Assembly (NCBI RefSeq): GCF_000003815.2
Contig: NC_049982.1
Coordinates: 23,328,718-23,392,717, forward strand
Length of the DNA stretch: 64,000 nucleotides
DNA from: Branchiostoma floridae
Taxonomy: Eukaryota; Chordata; Leptocardii; Amphioxiformes; Branchiostomatidae
Reading direction: 5' to 3'
The translations under genes and the position numbers were made by a program. Position 1 is the stretch's first letter. Each line of letters opens with the position of its first letter. The notes below the pieces were generated by a model that was not told the origin of the DNA, ran no database searches, and saw only the letters and a list, made by a program, of their open reading frames with translations. Of this stretch, positions 47,946 through 58,330 are shown one piece after another.

Positions 47946-50063
47946 AGCCTGTAGAGTCTGATTCGTCGCCATCTTTATGTTCGTCGTCCTTCTCTCTGTC
48001 ATCCTTGTCGCCAGGATAGATGCCCGGGAGAACCTCCTCTTCTGTTCATGTAAATCAATGATAAGTTCTATTTGACATGTTGACAGGCTGTAATCATTTC
48101 AAATCCAACTTTACGGGGCTTTGTGCCACTAAGAAAATTCAATATATTTGGGAATTATAGTCATTGTGCCCTTATTCTAATGGGATTGTACTAGTCCAAT
48201 GGTGTCTGCAGCAATCTCTTTCTTTCATGTTGAATACAAATCAGGCCCTTGAAACTCCGGCGGTGCAGTCTTTGTTCGCTTTAGCGCATTCTGTGATCAG
48301 GCAATATGTACTGCAGCGTTACAAGCTCGTATGACTAACAGTGCGATGTATTGTGCTAATTGGCAAAAGGGGGAGTTCAATACACCTGATAAACAGGAAC
48401 ATTAAGGACCAAAATCTCCCTAGTGCTCAGCTTTTGAAAATCCCTTACCTGTCTTTATGTCTTCCAGCTCATCAGCAAGGCCGTCGTGCTTGCTCCTCCT
48501 CAGCCCTTCCAGGAACTGTGTGTACCAACCGGGTCCGCATCGAGTCACACGGTCGATGAGAGTGATTAGGGCACGGGAGTTGCCATAGAAACGGTTTTCT
48601 GTTTCGACTTGTTCCTATAAAGAAACACACTTTGAAATCAAGCACAACTTAACTTTTCTTTCATTTGAAAAATTTACTGAATAATTTTGCAACACTGGGA
48701 CAAAACAACGATCACGTTGATCATTCCGTCCGTAAAATCTGCATGTAGACATATGTAGCTCCATAACTGTGAAGTATATGTGAAAGTGAAATATAGGGAC
48801 AAAAGTGAAAGTACTTTTGACTAGAATAAATGCATTACTGTTACTAGCTACATCTGCATGTACTGAATACAAACATGTCAACAAGAAAATTCGATGCTGT
48901 GTAAACGCTAGTCTTCCTACCTTGTCCTGATCTGACAGACAGGGAAGGTGTGGCAACATCTCCATAGCAACGGCCACCTGCAATTGCGGTGCCCACAGCT
49001 GTAGGAGGCGCTTGAGGGGAGTGAAATTCTTGGTTGTCTCTCGGCCCTCCATGATAGTCTTTATATGACTGTAGCCTGTTGAGTACAAAACCTTCAGGGT
49101 AATTTGTCAGGCATAAGAATCACTTGAAATAAACGTTCCCAATTGGCCTTTGCTTGCATTTACTAATAGAAACCATAGCGTTTACCTGAGTTGTCCAGGG
49201 AATTTAGAAATGCCTGAAACCATCCCGGCTGCTCGCACGTCTGTAGTTTCACCAGAAGTGTCTGCATTCCCTCAGCTGGTCCCTTGTTTCTCTCGTCAGC
49301 AATGATGGTTCTGACAATCCCCAAACCTAAACAACAGCAAAAAGGCAGTATAGCTTATAGAGAATAAATTGTCTTTGTTTTCCTGCTTTGGTTGAGAAGC
49401 ATTATTAACTTGAGCACTAGTACTAGTATCTAGATATTACTTGATGAATGCAGTTCTTGGCATGCTTTTCTATTCATATTTTCAACACAATGGATTGCAT
49501 ACATCTTCAATGCATCAATATAGTCCATACCATTGTTTTTCAAAGCTGGTGAAACTAACGTTTTCGTAAATGATCTAGCGAAATGCTAGGCTTTTTACAA
49601 AAGTCACCTTTCACATCTCTATCCGATAATGATGTTTGTTTTGATTTAAAAGTCTTTATCGCGATACATTAATTTTGGAGATATACATATCAGTGCTTGC
49701 ATGAATATATTATCCTTATGAAGGCTGAATTGGGTTTAAAACGTGATTTTCATTCGTAAGGCATAGATTAGATTCGAACCTTTTTATTATATGTTCTAGA
49801 TCCCAGCATCGAATCTACTTATATGATAAAAGCATTGTCCATAATCCATTAAAATAATAGGCTTGGCGTGCGGGCAAAATTTGTTGAACTACTCAGACTC
49901 ATACAGAAAATCTTACCGTTGTGAAAGTAGCCCATCAGATGGACGACGATGTTGCCAGGAATGACGGTCTCCTTCAGTAGCGGGGCGAACGCCTCCAGAA
50001 GGGCCTTTCCCAGCTCGTCCCCGGTCTGAATGTGATCTGACGTGGTGTCTGTGCCGACTGTGC
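47946..50063 (-). CDS. RLR B CARD pair, first set
   Basis: Exons 50063-49917 (DELGKALLEAFAPLLKE, VVHLMGYF), 49326-49186 (ADERNKGPAEGMQTLL, GWFQAFLNSL), 49075-48921 (LKRLLQLWAPQLQV) and 48614-48449 (GWYTQFLEGLRRSKHDGLA), then acidic linker 48041-47946. Lengths of 141 and 155 nt match the second set at 44.3-46.0 kb exactly, showing a tandem copy of the whole CARD1-CARD2 block. This set is intact. Confidence 0.82.
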
Positions 50064-50929
50064 CTGTTGAAAAAATAGAAATGGATAAACATTTAAAAAA
50101 AACGTCTTGAATTTGAATCTTGAATGATCCTGTCATAATGTCAGTCTACAACAGGACATCTCTTGCATATATTTTACTTTTCCTCGGTTAGTTCCTAGAA
50201 GTAATTTCTATTTGATCAGTCTGTAAGGTTTCTTTCTTTACAAAGTCATCTATAACCGAATGAAGCATACTATTTGTACAGTACCGAAATTTAGTATTTT
50301 GTTTTCCCGTTCACGTGGCTTGCCTGAACCATAAATGCTTTCCTATGGGAAGATGTCCCCACGAAAAGTCATGGTAAACAGTAAATTTCACTTACTTGCT
50401 GCTATGCTGTTGTTCCAAGGATTACTGTTGGCGTCCATGCTTTCATCATCTGAAAAAGACACATGGGAAACATGTGATGTTCTTTACTAGTTACTTACTA
50501 GTTAATTACGAATGATTCATATCTCAAAGAAAAAGTTAATATTGTACCCAATGATCAGTAAAAAAAAACTGGCCTTACCTAAGCTAGAGTATCAAAATCT
50601 GATACAATGCTCGTGTCGGGGCCGGCAAGGGAAAAACTATTTTGATACAGTGTCATTTTAATAAAACCCAACTTTAGGAATATAAGCTACTTACAAATTA
50701 TATCTGATAGCTAATGGGCTGAATAAAGTATCCTAAGTATCATGTCGCAAAAGCTATTCAGAGTGCCGTATATACGCATTTAGCTATTCTCTGAGCCGAG
50801 ATTGGGTCGCTCCCGACATTTCCTGATCATGATTGTTAACAGCCTTTATCCAAATTGAATTATGCAGATGAATTTCCATTCGTGCATTGTTAATGCTTTA
50901 TTAACATCAAACAGAAATAACAGACTTAC

Positions 50930-51265
50930 CTGCTGATTTCTTTGTGTCCTCTACAAGGGCCATCCTGTTTTCAAGCCTGAGGATTCGTGATTCAATTATA
51001 GCAAACCGTTCCTCCTCTTCAATGTTTTCTACAGATTCTTGCCTTTCTTTCCATTCATTCCCCCTTTGCTCATTGTTTTTCTGTGGTTGATCCTGCAATG
51101 ATTCTCTTTTTTCTGACAGATACCTCACTTGAATTGCCACACTGTCGCTTTCAGCAGCCTGTTCAGCAGCTTGGTGCTTGCCTACGTCCAGTTTTGCCAT
51201 CAGCTGACGACCTTTCTGAGCACTTCGTTGCTGCGGTGGTGTGGACATTTCCTGGGTCACATTGT
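50930..51265 (-). CDS. RLR B coiled-coil exon
   Basis: One 336-nt exon (112 residues), highly charged and Gln/Glu-rich. A heptad-like region ENIEEEERFAIIESRILRLE suggests a coiled coil for oligomerisation. No counterpart is seen in copy A. A short exon at 50449-50396 lies between it and the CARDs. Confidence 0.65.
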
Positions 51266-51995
51266 CTGAAATTGAAACATTTTTAAAATCATTTTACTAA
51301 TCACTGACCGATAGGTAACAGCTTATTCTTCTTGCAAATGCGGAACAGAGTTTACCTGTTTCCCCTTCTTTTCATTACAGATGTAATTACTATGGCCATA
51401 TCGCCATGGTTTGCCAGAAGGTGCGAAATTTCTCTTATTTGTTTGCATGTAATTGTGTGATTATTCTACAACTGTTACAATAGGTGAAGTCATAACTAAG
51501 TCATAACTAAGTGCACTAGCTTGATTTTTGCTGTGGTTCTGACTATTGAAGAAGCCACACAAGGCGAAACTAGTCTGAAGTTGGGCTTGAACAGAGTTCT
51601 ACGTGGGAACTATGAGGTTACAGCGTCTTTTCTGAAGATGTGCCGTGAGTGTATACGGTTAGCTTGAGGTTGCCCACTACCATTTGCTCGCTTGGTAGCT
51701 TACTTTGATAGTAAATGTTTTACCTCAACATTGTACTTTGATGTAATTCCTACACGGGAATAATGATGAAGGTTACTAATAGCTAAAACAGTCTGCTTTA
51801 CTGACCTGAATGGCACTGAGCTGACAGCAAAGTCTGAACAATTGCATGTGTTATCCTAAAATAAGGTAAATTTATCAAGATGACTCTTTACATGTAAGTC
51901 AATTGACTTACCTTTTCCTAATAGATATGTAGACATTGTTCTTTGATCTAAGTACTAAAGAGAAAAAATAACGAATGTAAAATTGTCTTACTCAC

Positions 51996-52448
51996 CTGGA
52001 TGGCACTGATCTGACAGTAACTGCACGATTTCGATGGCAACATCTGTGATGTCTTCTGCAATGTTGTCATACTGGATACGGTGAGCGAGGGTCTTCTTCA
52101 ACAAGGGGAACCGGCTCCCGACCTTTCTGCTGAAGGCTTCAAAGTTGTCTGTGTTCTGATCCAGCCAAATTGGGTAGAATTTCTTCTGATGAAACAAAGA
52201 CTTTTCATACTCTAGTCTAGGCCAGTACTTATCCAGCAGGTGATTACTTATAACAATAGTAACCAGCTTCAAAATCTCACTTGCAAGCGTGGACATGATT
52301 TTCTCTGAAATGTTTTCTCCTGTGCTAATTGACACCTCATCAAAGAAGATCTCCTCATCAGATAGGTTTTGACCCCGGAGAGCTTTGTGAAGTGGTCGGA
52401 CAAATGGCTTCTTGTCCTCACCAGCGTGGATGATGAACAGGATAGGTC
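51996..52448 (-). CDS. RLR B TIR domain exon
   Basis: The same 453 nt as copy A and open throughout. [48 protein letters not shown] and [11 protein letters not shown] are all kept. Differences are few and conservative, with no stop, although the surrounding gene is damaged. Confidence 0.9.
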
Positions 52449-53198
52449 CTGTCCAGAGGAGAGTAATACACCAAATATTACCACACTAAATGAGTAGAAA
52501 GGCCACAGCAAGAAAATTAACGGATGAAACCAGCGCGCTCATTTCCTCTACGGGGATGGTCATATAGACCAAAATAGGCAAACATGGTGTGTTGTAGCCT
52601 AATAATCATACTTGTAGAAGTGACACTAGGGAGGTAGCCATGACTATAGTAGCTGAAGTGAAACTTGTTGGATAGTTGCCACCAATAGTTGCCACCAATA
52701 TGGAAGCCATGAAGGTAGTTGCCAGCTTGGCAAGTGATACCAGTGTACCACTCTAGTGTAACTTTTTCACTTCTTTGTTACAGGAATGAATGCCTTGTTA
52801 GTTGTGATGCCACGTTTTGTCACTTCAAATCTTGTTACGACATTTATGCTGTCTATTTTGAAAATTTATCCATTTTTTTTACCATCATGATTTTCTTTCG
52901 CGCTATCCAATTATTTTGGCACTCTGCATAGGATGTCATCCATAAAATGTACTTGCTGTGGCCTAAGTGAGGGAGGCGTGGGGAGGGAGGCTTGGAGTGG
53001 CAGACAGGGATAGATGGAAAGAGGGAGTGGTGTAGGGAGAAAAATGAACCTTTTATGGTCACTGAGGTTATTTTTAGCTCTCATACATGTAATTATCCAG
53101 TTCTTTTGTCAATGGTGTTCAAAGCAATAAACATGTATGGTAGTTGATTTAACGAAAATGTCACCATTGGGAAACGATAGATATTTAAAGAATAGTAC

Positions 53199-53313
53199 CT
53201 TTTCTGGTGGATGTTTGCATTGCTGAGCATGCTGGCAAGGTCCTACTTTGACTACGACTTGTACTTGTAGATGGTATAGTGGCTGGAGCGGGAACAAAGC
53301 TTATTAGGCTGAC
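53199..53313 (-). pseudogene. RLR B linker exon, frame-broken
   Basis: This is homologous to copy A 35416-35535 (VPA-A, STSTSR, PA, TRKG remain), but it is 115 nt long instead of 120. Entering in phase 1 hits a stop about 20 codons in, and the downstream frame is shifted. The exon is phase 1 on both sides in copy A, so skipping it keeps CARD and TIR in frame. Confidence 0.7.
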
Positions 53314-53344
53314 CTGAGATTTATGATTGATAAATTATTGATTA

Positions 53345-54290
53345 CTAGAGCTCCACGAACACATATCTTTGCCAAATAACCTAGGTTTGTTATGTAGAAT
53401 GATGTTTGATTTATATAAATGTGTTACTCATTTTATTCCATATGCCTGGAGTTGGTCTATAAAATTTCGCCATTAATCATGCAAATTAGATCCCAATTTA
53501 CATAATTAATATCAAATTGTATCCCTCTTTCTCAGTTATATACGTGACTACTTTGAAAGTCCAGCAGTGGATTTATTAACTTTTTCATTAATTACACAAA
53601 TTAGCTGTTGATTTATATCTCGTTAAGTACGTTTTCACTTACGCTATCTACAAACCAAATATCATGACGATCCCTCAATACGTTCATATTTGAGGTCTTC
53701 ATTTGCATAATTGATAACTATCATCATTTCTCTCTTTCTCAGCCACATATGCGACAAGTTTGCAAGCTCTATCATAGAATGCAGTGGATTCATAAACTTT
53801 CCTCATTAATTATGCAAATTAGCTGTTGATTGGAATAATTAGTATTTCATTATGTTAGTCATCACTCATTCTATCTACATACCAAAAATCATGATGATCC
53901 GTCAACACGTTCTCGAGTTATTCTCGCCCGAAGATTGAAAGAAAACCGACGCCTGCAGTTCCAAAAGTTGCTAGGGGGCTCAAACTCACAGCACTTACTC
54001 TCTGCCCTAAGGGCTATCTACCACTCAAAAATCATGACCATAGCATCTCCAAAACATGAGATATCAAAAATTGAGGTTCTGCTGCAGTACCTTAGCAAGC
54101 CGCTAGGAGGTCCATTATCAAACTTGACCTTCGTTTTCCCGACCCCTACCCACCTACCAAATATCACCAGTATCCATCGAATTCTCGAGTTATACTGTTT
54201 ACAGACAGACAGAAAGACGTACATACAAGCCTACCTAAACATAACCTTAGCCATTCTGGCAAAGGTAACTAATTCAATTTGAGACAAAGT
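53345..54290 (+). repeat. Dispersed repeat copy
   Basis: AT-rich noncoding block with recurrent ATTATGCAAATTAGC and ATCATGA-GATCC motifs, ending in AACTTGACCTTCGTTTTCCC, then CGACCCCTACCCACCTACC. The same family is inverted at 22130-22800, and fragments occur near 17.43, 24.6, 25.2, 37.25-38.6, 55.1 and 57.6 kb. Confidence 0.75.
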
Positions 54291-54879
54291 CAGTGACACC
54301 TCTCTCGGCTTATTCGGACACATTTGCCAAATTAGTGTGAAAATCTGAATTCTTATCCAAGGGGTGCCACCAGATCAGCGGTAATTGGACATTTTGCATG
54401 TGAAAGAATAGACTTTGAGGGCGTTCCCTCGCTAGAAATCTACTGGATGAGTTTCAGTAACATTCCCCCCACCCTGTCTGAATAGGGTTAAAGCAAACAA
54501 AACAAAACATGATAATCAGTCATCATGAAAGGGATAAACTTACAAGGACAAATAAGTGTGGCAATAGAAATTATTGTCATGGCGACGGTTTTGTTGTTTT
54601 GATTGTTGTTGTAGTTTTCTATCCATTCGCCTGTCTACATGTATGGTGATTGTCGAAGTCTTAGCAAAGAAAGCTATTTTCTCATAGATTATGTAAATGG
54701 ACGTTATTTGCATCATTTATGTCTGATAATTTAACTTACTGTAGCTGCCAAATGTAACAAGATTGAGATTGTTCTTATTTTACACTGTGATATTGTGACG
54801 ATTTCTCATTCATTTTTCGTCGCTATGACGTCAATACGACTGTCCACATTTAATAAAGTGGCCATACGCGTGGCTGTCC

Positions 54880-55070
54880 TCAAACACGATACCCCAATTT
54901 AACGTCCTATCCGAGGGGAGGCCCTAATAACCGACACTAGGTACTCATTTTCACCTGAGTGAGGTGTGGAAAGAGCACGAGATCGGTAGCACATCAAGGG
55001 ATTCGAACCAAGAACCCCTGAATTATGAATCAAAAACCCTGTCGATTGCGCGACCCAACACATACAATTT
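54880..55070 (-). mobile_element. tRNA-derived SINE, reverse orientation
   Basis: On the minus strand GGTTCGAATCC (54999-55009) is a B box preceded by a tRNA-like segment. CTCACTCAGGTGAAAATGAG followed by TACCTAGTGTCGG matches the core of the SINE at 1.8 kb. Confidence 0.6.
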
Positions 55071-56310
55071 ATGTCTACAGATATTTCTCTCTTTTTCAGT
55101 TACATGTCTCATATGTATGAGTGTACCATCATGAAATGCAGTGGATTCATAAACTGCCCTCATTGATTATGCAAATTAGCCCCTGATATGCGTGATTAGT
55201 ATTCGATTATGTAAGGCATCTTCAAAGCTATCTGCATTCCAAGTATCATGACTATCCGTTAATCCTTTCCCGAGTTGAAACCCCTCCAAACGGACGATGT
55301 TAGTACGCAGGCGCGGAAAAATTCATGTAAATTCCATGTTTTATTGTCAATCGGACATATACCATACTGTTAGGCTAGCTCTAGAGGCGTTGCCAAAAAC
55401 AGACGTACTTTAGCACTGCCCGCGGCCATGTTTTTCTTCGTTCGCCATCTTTGTTTTGCGGTGTCACGAAATACCTTACAGTGTCTTAAGCTTGACATGG
55501 GCCCTGACATGGTCAGCCTGCTAATGTTAACACTACTTGAGATAGTAAGTAATGCCATGTCTGACATGGAAATGTGAAAAGTTGAGTAGTTCCAAGTAAC
55601 ATTAATATCCTGCCTTTTCCCCCAGACGTAAGGTCTAGCCACCGGCCATAAACACTTGATAATCTACGTCGTTCGGCCCACGCTCATTCTCTGGTTTAAT
55701 CGATGGTTTTGCGAATCGCCGCCAGGCCTCATGAAACCATGTGTACTCCTTGTGCTTGATGTAAAGTCTTTATCATTTCCTGAACCATGCCTCAGAACAT
55801 TATCTGGACATCCTACAAGGGTGATATTTTTTTGCATTATATACCATGCCGCGCATTTCTTCCAATTTTCTTCACGGTGTACGATAAATAATGCTTGGGT
55901 TAACATATTCAGATTGTATTAAGCAAACACAACACCTGACACGAAAAATGCACCATCCCTGAACTTTGACCCCCACTGGTGTAGTTAAACGTAAATAATT
56001 GTTTTACCTCGTCATTGGCATGGCGACCTGGTTTGTATATAGACATTCTGTCGGTGTATCAATCTCTGTAAAAAGACCTTTCTTGTTCCTTTTTAGCAAG
56101 GTACAGGTCACAACAACGACAAGTATGTAAAATTATCATAGATCTAGTCAAACACAGAAGTTCGACTGATAAAACAAGAATAATTGTGACTTTCAGGTTA
56201 GTTAATCTGTAAATAAATTGACCTCCTTTCGTCTCTGTTCCCATATAATGCAATCAATCGCAATCATATGATTGTACAGGCAGAATCGTATACAAATCAA
56301 GATGACTTAC

Positions 56311-56587
56311 TTGCGTCACCTTCTTCTTGCAGCAAGTCTGCCAGATGGGGATAGGTCTCCTGCAGTACTTTACAAAACACGGGGAATGCAGTCCGGCCTC
56401 GGGTCTTCAAAAGGCAGATAAGTTCATCCACTCGCTCTCCCTGTGTTTCCTTACTATAGATGTCCATTCCCATGGGCGGAAGCAGAATGCATCGTTCGAT
56501 CAATTGGGGGATTACGTACTTCACCCTCAAATCTCGTCTGATATCAGGAAGTCTTCTCTGCAGAATATCCCGGTGCTTGGACTCCAT
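56311..56587 (-). CDS. RLR B N-terminal CARD exon
   Basis: ATG at 56585-56587. The first 22 residues are the same as in copy A, and LLKTRGRTAFPVFCKVLQETY is close to it. It keeps the RAIDD/caspase-9-like RGxxAFxxF signature. The donor (GCAA|GTAAGT) is in phase 1 as in copy A. The exon is one codon shorter. Confidence 0.9.
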
Positions 56588-58330
56588 TTGCCACCTGTCG
56601 GTTCAGGCTACGATTTCAAATTTCACAACTGGGATTTCATGGGGTTTTACGGATCACCGGTGAGTACCTGCCCTACCATGAAGGCTAGGTCTTGGCTATT
56701 ACAAGTTACAAAGGTCACAAAGTTTTACGACAAAGCAAATTAGTTTCGGTGAGCTGCACCCGAAACCGTCGCTTCGACGACATGAACACAACTGCTGTCG
56801 GTTTTCCAACAGACACTAGGGACTTCTCAAACACCCTAAAGACTTAATGACCAATTGAACCACACCTATGCCCGCCAAACACAATAAGAACCCTGTCGTG
56901 TCGACAAGTTAGAAACTAACAATTCGTACTGACCGAGAGAAGTCGCCATGACAGTTTACTTGCTTCCGGGTTGACGTCACGACAGGTAGGTGGGTATTGG
57001 CGCGCGGTGTAAACAGCCGCGTACTCGTGATGATATCACATTTACGACTACTTCATCCGGCATTTCCCGATATCAGCCAACACGTATCAATATACTAATA
57101 TTCACCGATATTCATATGTACTGTATAATGGTGATGCCCATGTAATTTTATATATTGACGAGGCCTGTCTCGTTCTTATGACATATTCTCGTGTTGACAT
57201 GATCCTTCTGACGCCAGCCTTGACCCCCTATCCGGATCATTCCATTTTGAAGGAAAATGGGTGAGGATAGGTTAGTAGGCTGCCCGGTGTGCTTTGAATG
57301 AACTTGTGCGGTTTTGTGAGTACTTCTTGAAAGTGTATCGTCAATTCAGGTTATTAGACTAATACTTGAGGCTTCTACTTGCCCTTCGGATTTAATTGTT
57401 AGACTAAATAAAGCCAAAATATGGAGAACAATTGAGATTCGTTCTGAAACTTAGCTTTTAGTCTCCCTCCCGATAACAGGTACTCGTAAACATTTATTTA
57501 ATATCTCGAAAAAGTTCTGCTCGAAAAGGACAAAGGGTGCACAACTCGGCACTATGGCCAAGGATGTGATATGTGATAAATTGTCGGTATGATGTAGCCA
57601 ATAGTAACATAATAAAAATAAAATGATAAACACATTCATGTCTACCAAAAGCATTCTTCATGATAATCCTTGTTTATTTGAGGTAGGTATGTCAACACTG
57701 ATCTCCTTATGATATATTGGGGATGCAAGGCGTGTCATACCTGTTTCGTTTCTACACATTTCTAATGTTTCATTCATTCTTCTGGATAGCAGTGAACGAA
57801 CGTTTTTTAATCAATAGTAATCTTTCATTCCAATAAAGTTGTGACATATTTGTAAGTTCCCTGTACATGTATATCCACTCATCATGCCACAAAAGCCATT
57901 AAACGAAGCTACTCTGGAAATATCAACATTTAAGATTTTATTAAGTGCGTGAAATATCGCATTCATATAATAAGCGGCTTGCCTACATTGTTCCAGCAGC
58001 AATGTTAGTGCCTTTCAATTATACATAACATATTCGTATATATCTATGAAACAGCCTAAATTTACGATATTTAATTTACATATATAATACCACAATCAGT
58101 TACCACATACCACAATACCGTCGGAAAATACTTCTAAAACGACAGACTCACAATCAGCAGTAAACGCAGTAAAAGCTTGCAGCAAAGGCAATACACTATT
58201 ATCATACAAACATCTTACATATCACCTTACTTATCTTCATTCAGAGTTATGCATCTGAAATAACTTGACTTTACAGATTAAAATTGGGGAATGCAGACGG
58301 CAGGGGTAACGTTGCTGAAGAGATAATGTA
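56588..58330. other. Intergenic between RLR B promoter and RLR C 3' end
   Basis: A block at 56735-56800 (TTTCGGTGAGCTGCACCCGAAACC) resembles the copy A flank at 36937. A dispersed-repeat fragment lies near 57.6 kb. The shared RLR 3' flank begins near 58166. Confidence 0.6.
56963..56979 (-). promoter_or_regulatory. ETS-like site and CRE at RLR B 5' flank
   Basis: CTTCCGGG (56963-56970) runs directly into TTGACGTCA (CRE 56972-56979). It matches the pair at copy A except for a shorter spacer. Confidence 0.55.

Larger units (their letters stand above)
39872..56587 (-). pseudogene. RLR copy B: CARD-TIR-coiled coil-(CARD2)x2-helicase-CTD, multiply damaged
   Basis: Exons in transcript order: 56587-56311, 53313-53199, 52448-51996, 51265-50930, 50449-50396, 50063-49917, 49326-49186, 49075-48921, 48614-48449, 48041-47946, 46766-46653, 45985-45389 (with MITE), 45204-45064, 44951-44797, 44662-44347, 44121-43912, 43674-43572, 43392-43137, 42420-42258, 42071-41998, 41294-41128, 40556-40362 and 40094-39872 (stop TGA). 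It could be one large gene or an upstream CARD-TIR-CARD gene plus a downstream RLR. Damage: five Hel2 exons are missing, a MITE interrupts a CARD exon, and the linker exon is 115 rather than 120 nt. Skipping the linker exon would restore frame between CARD and TIR. The helicase loss alone rules out normal ATPase cycling. Confidence 0.78.
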
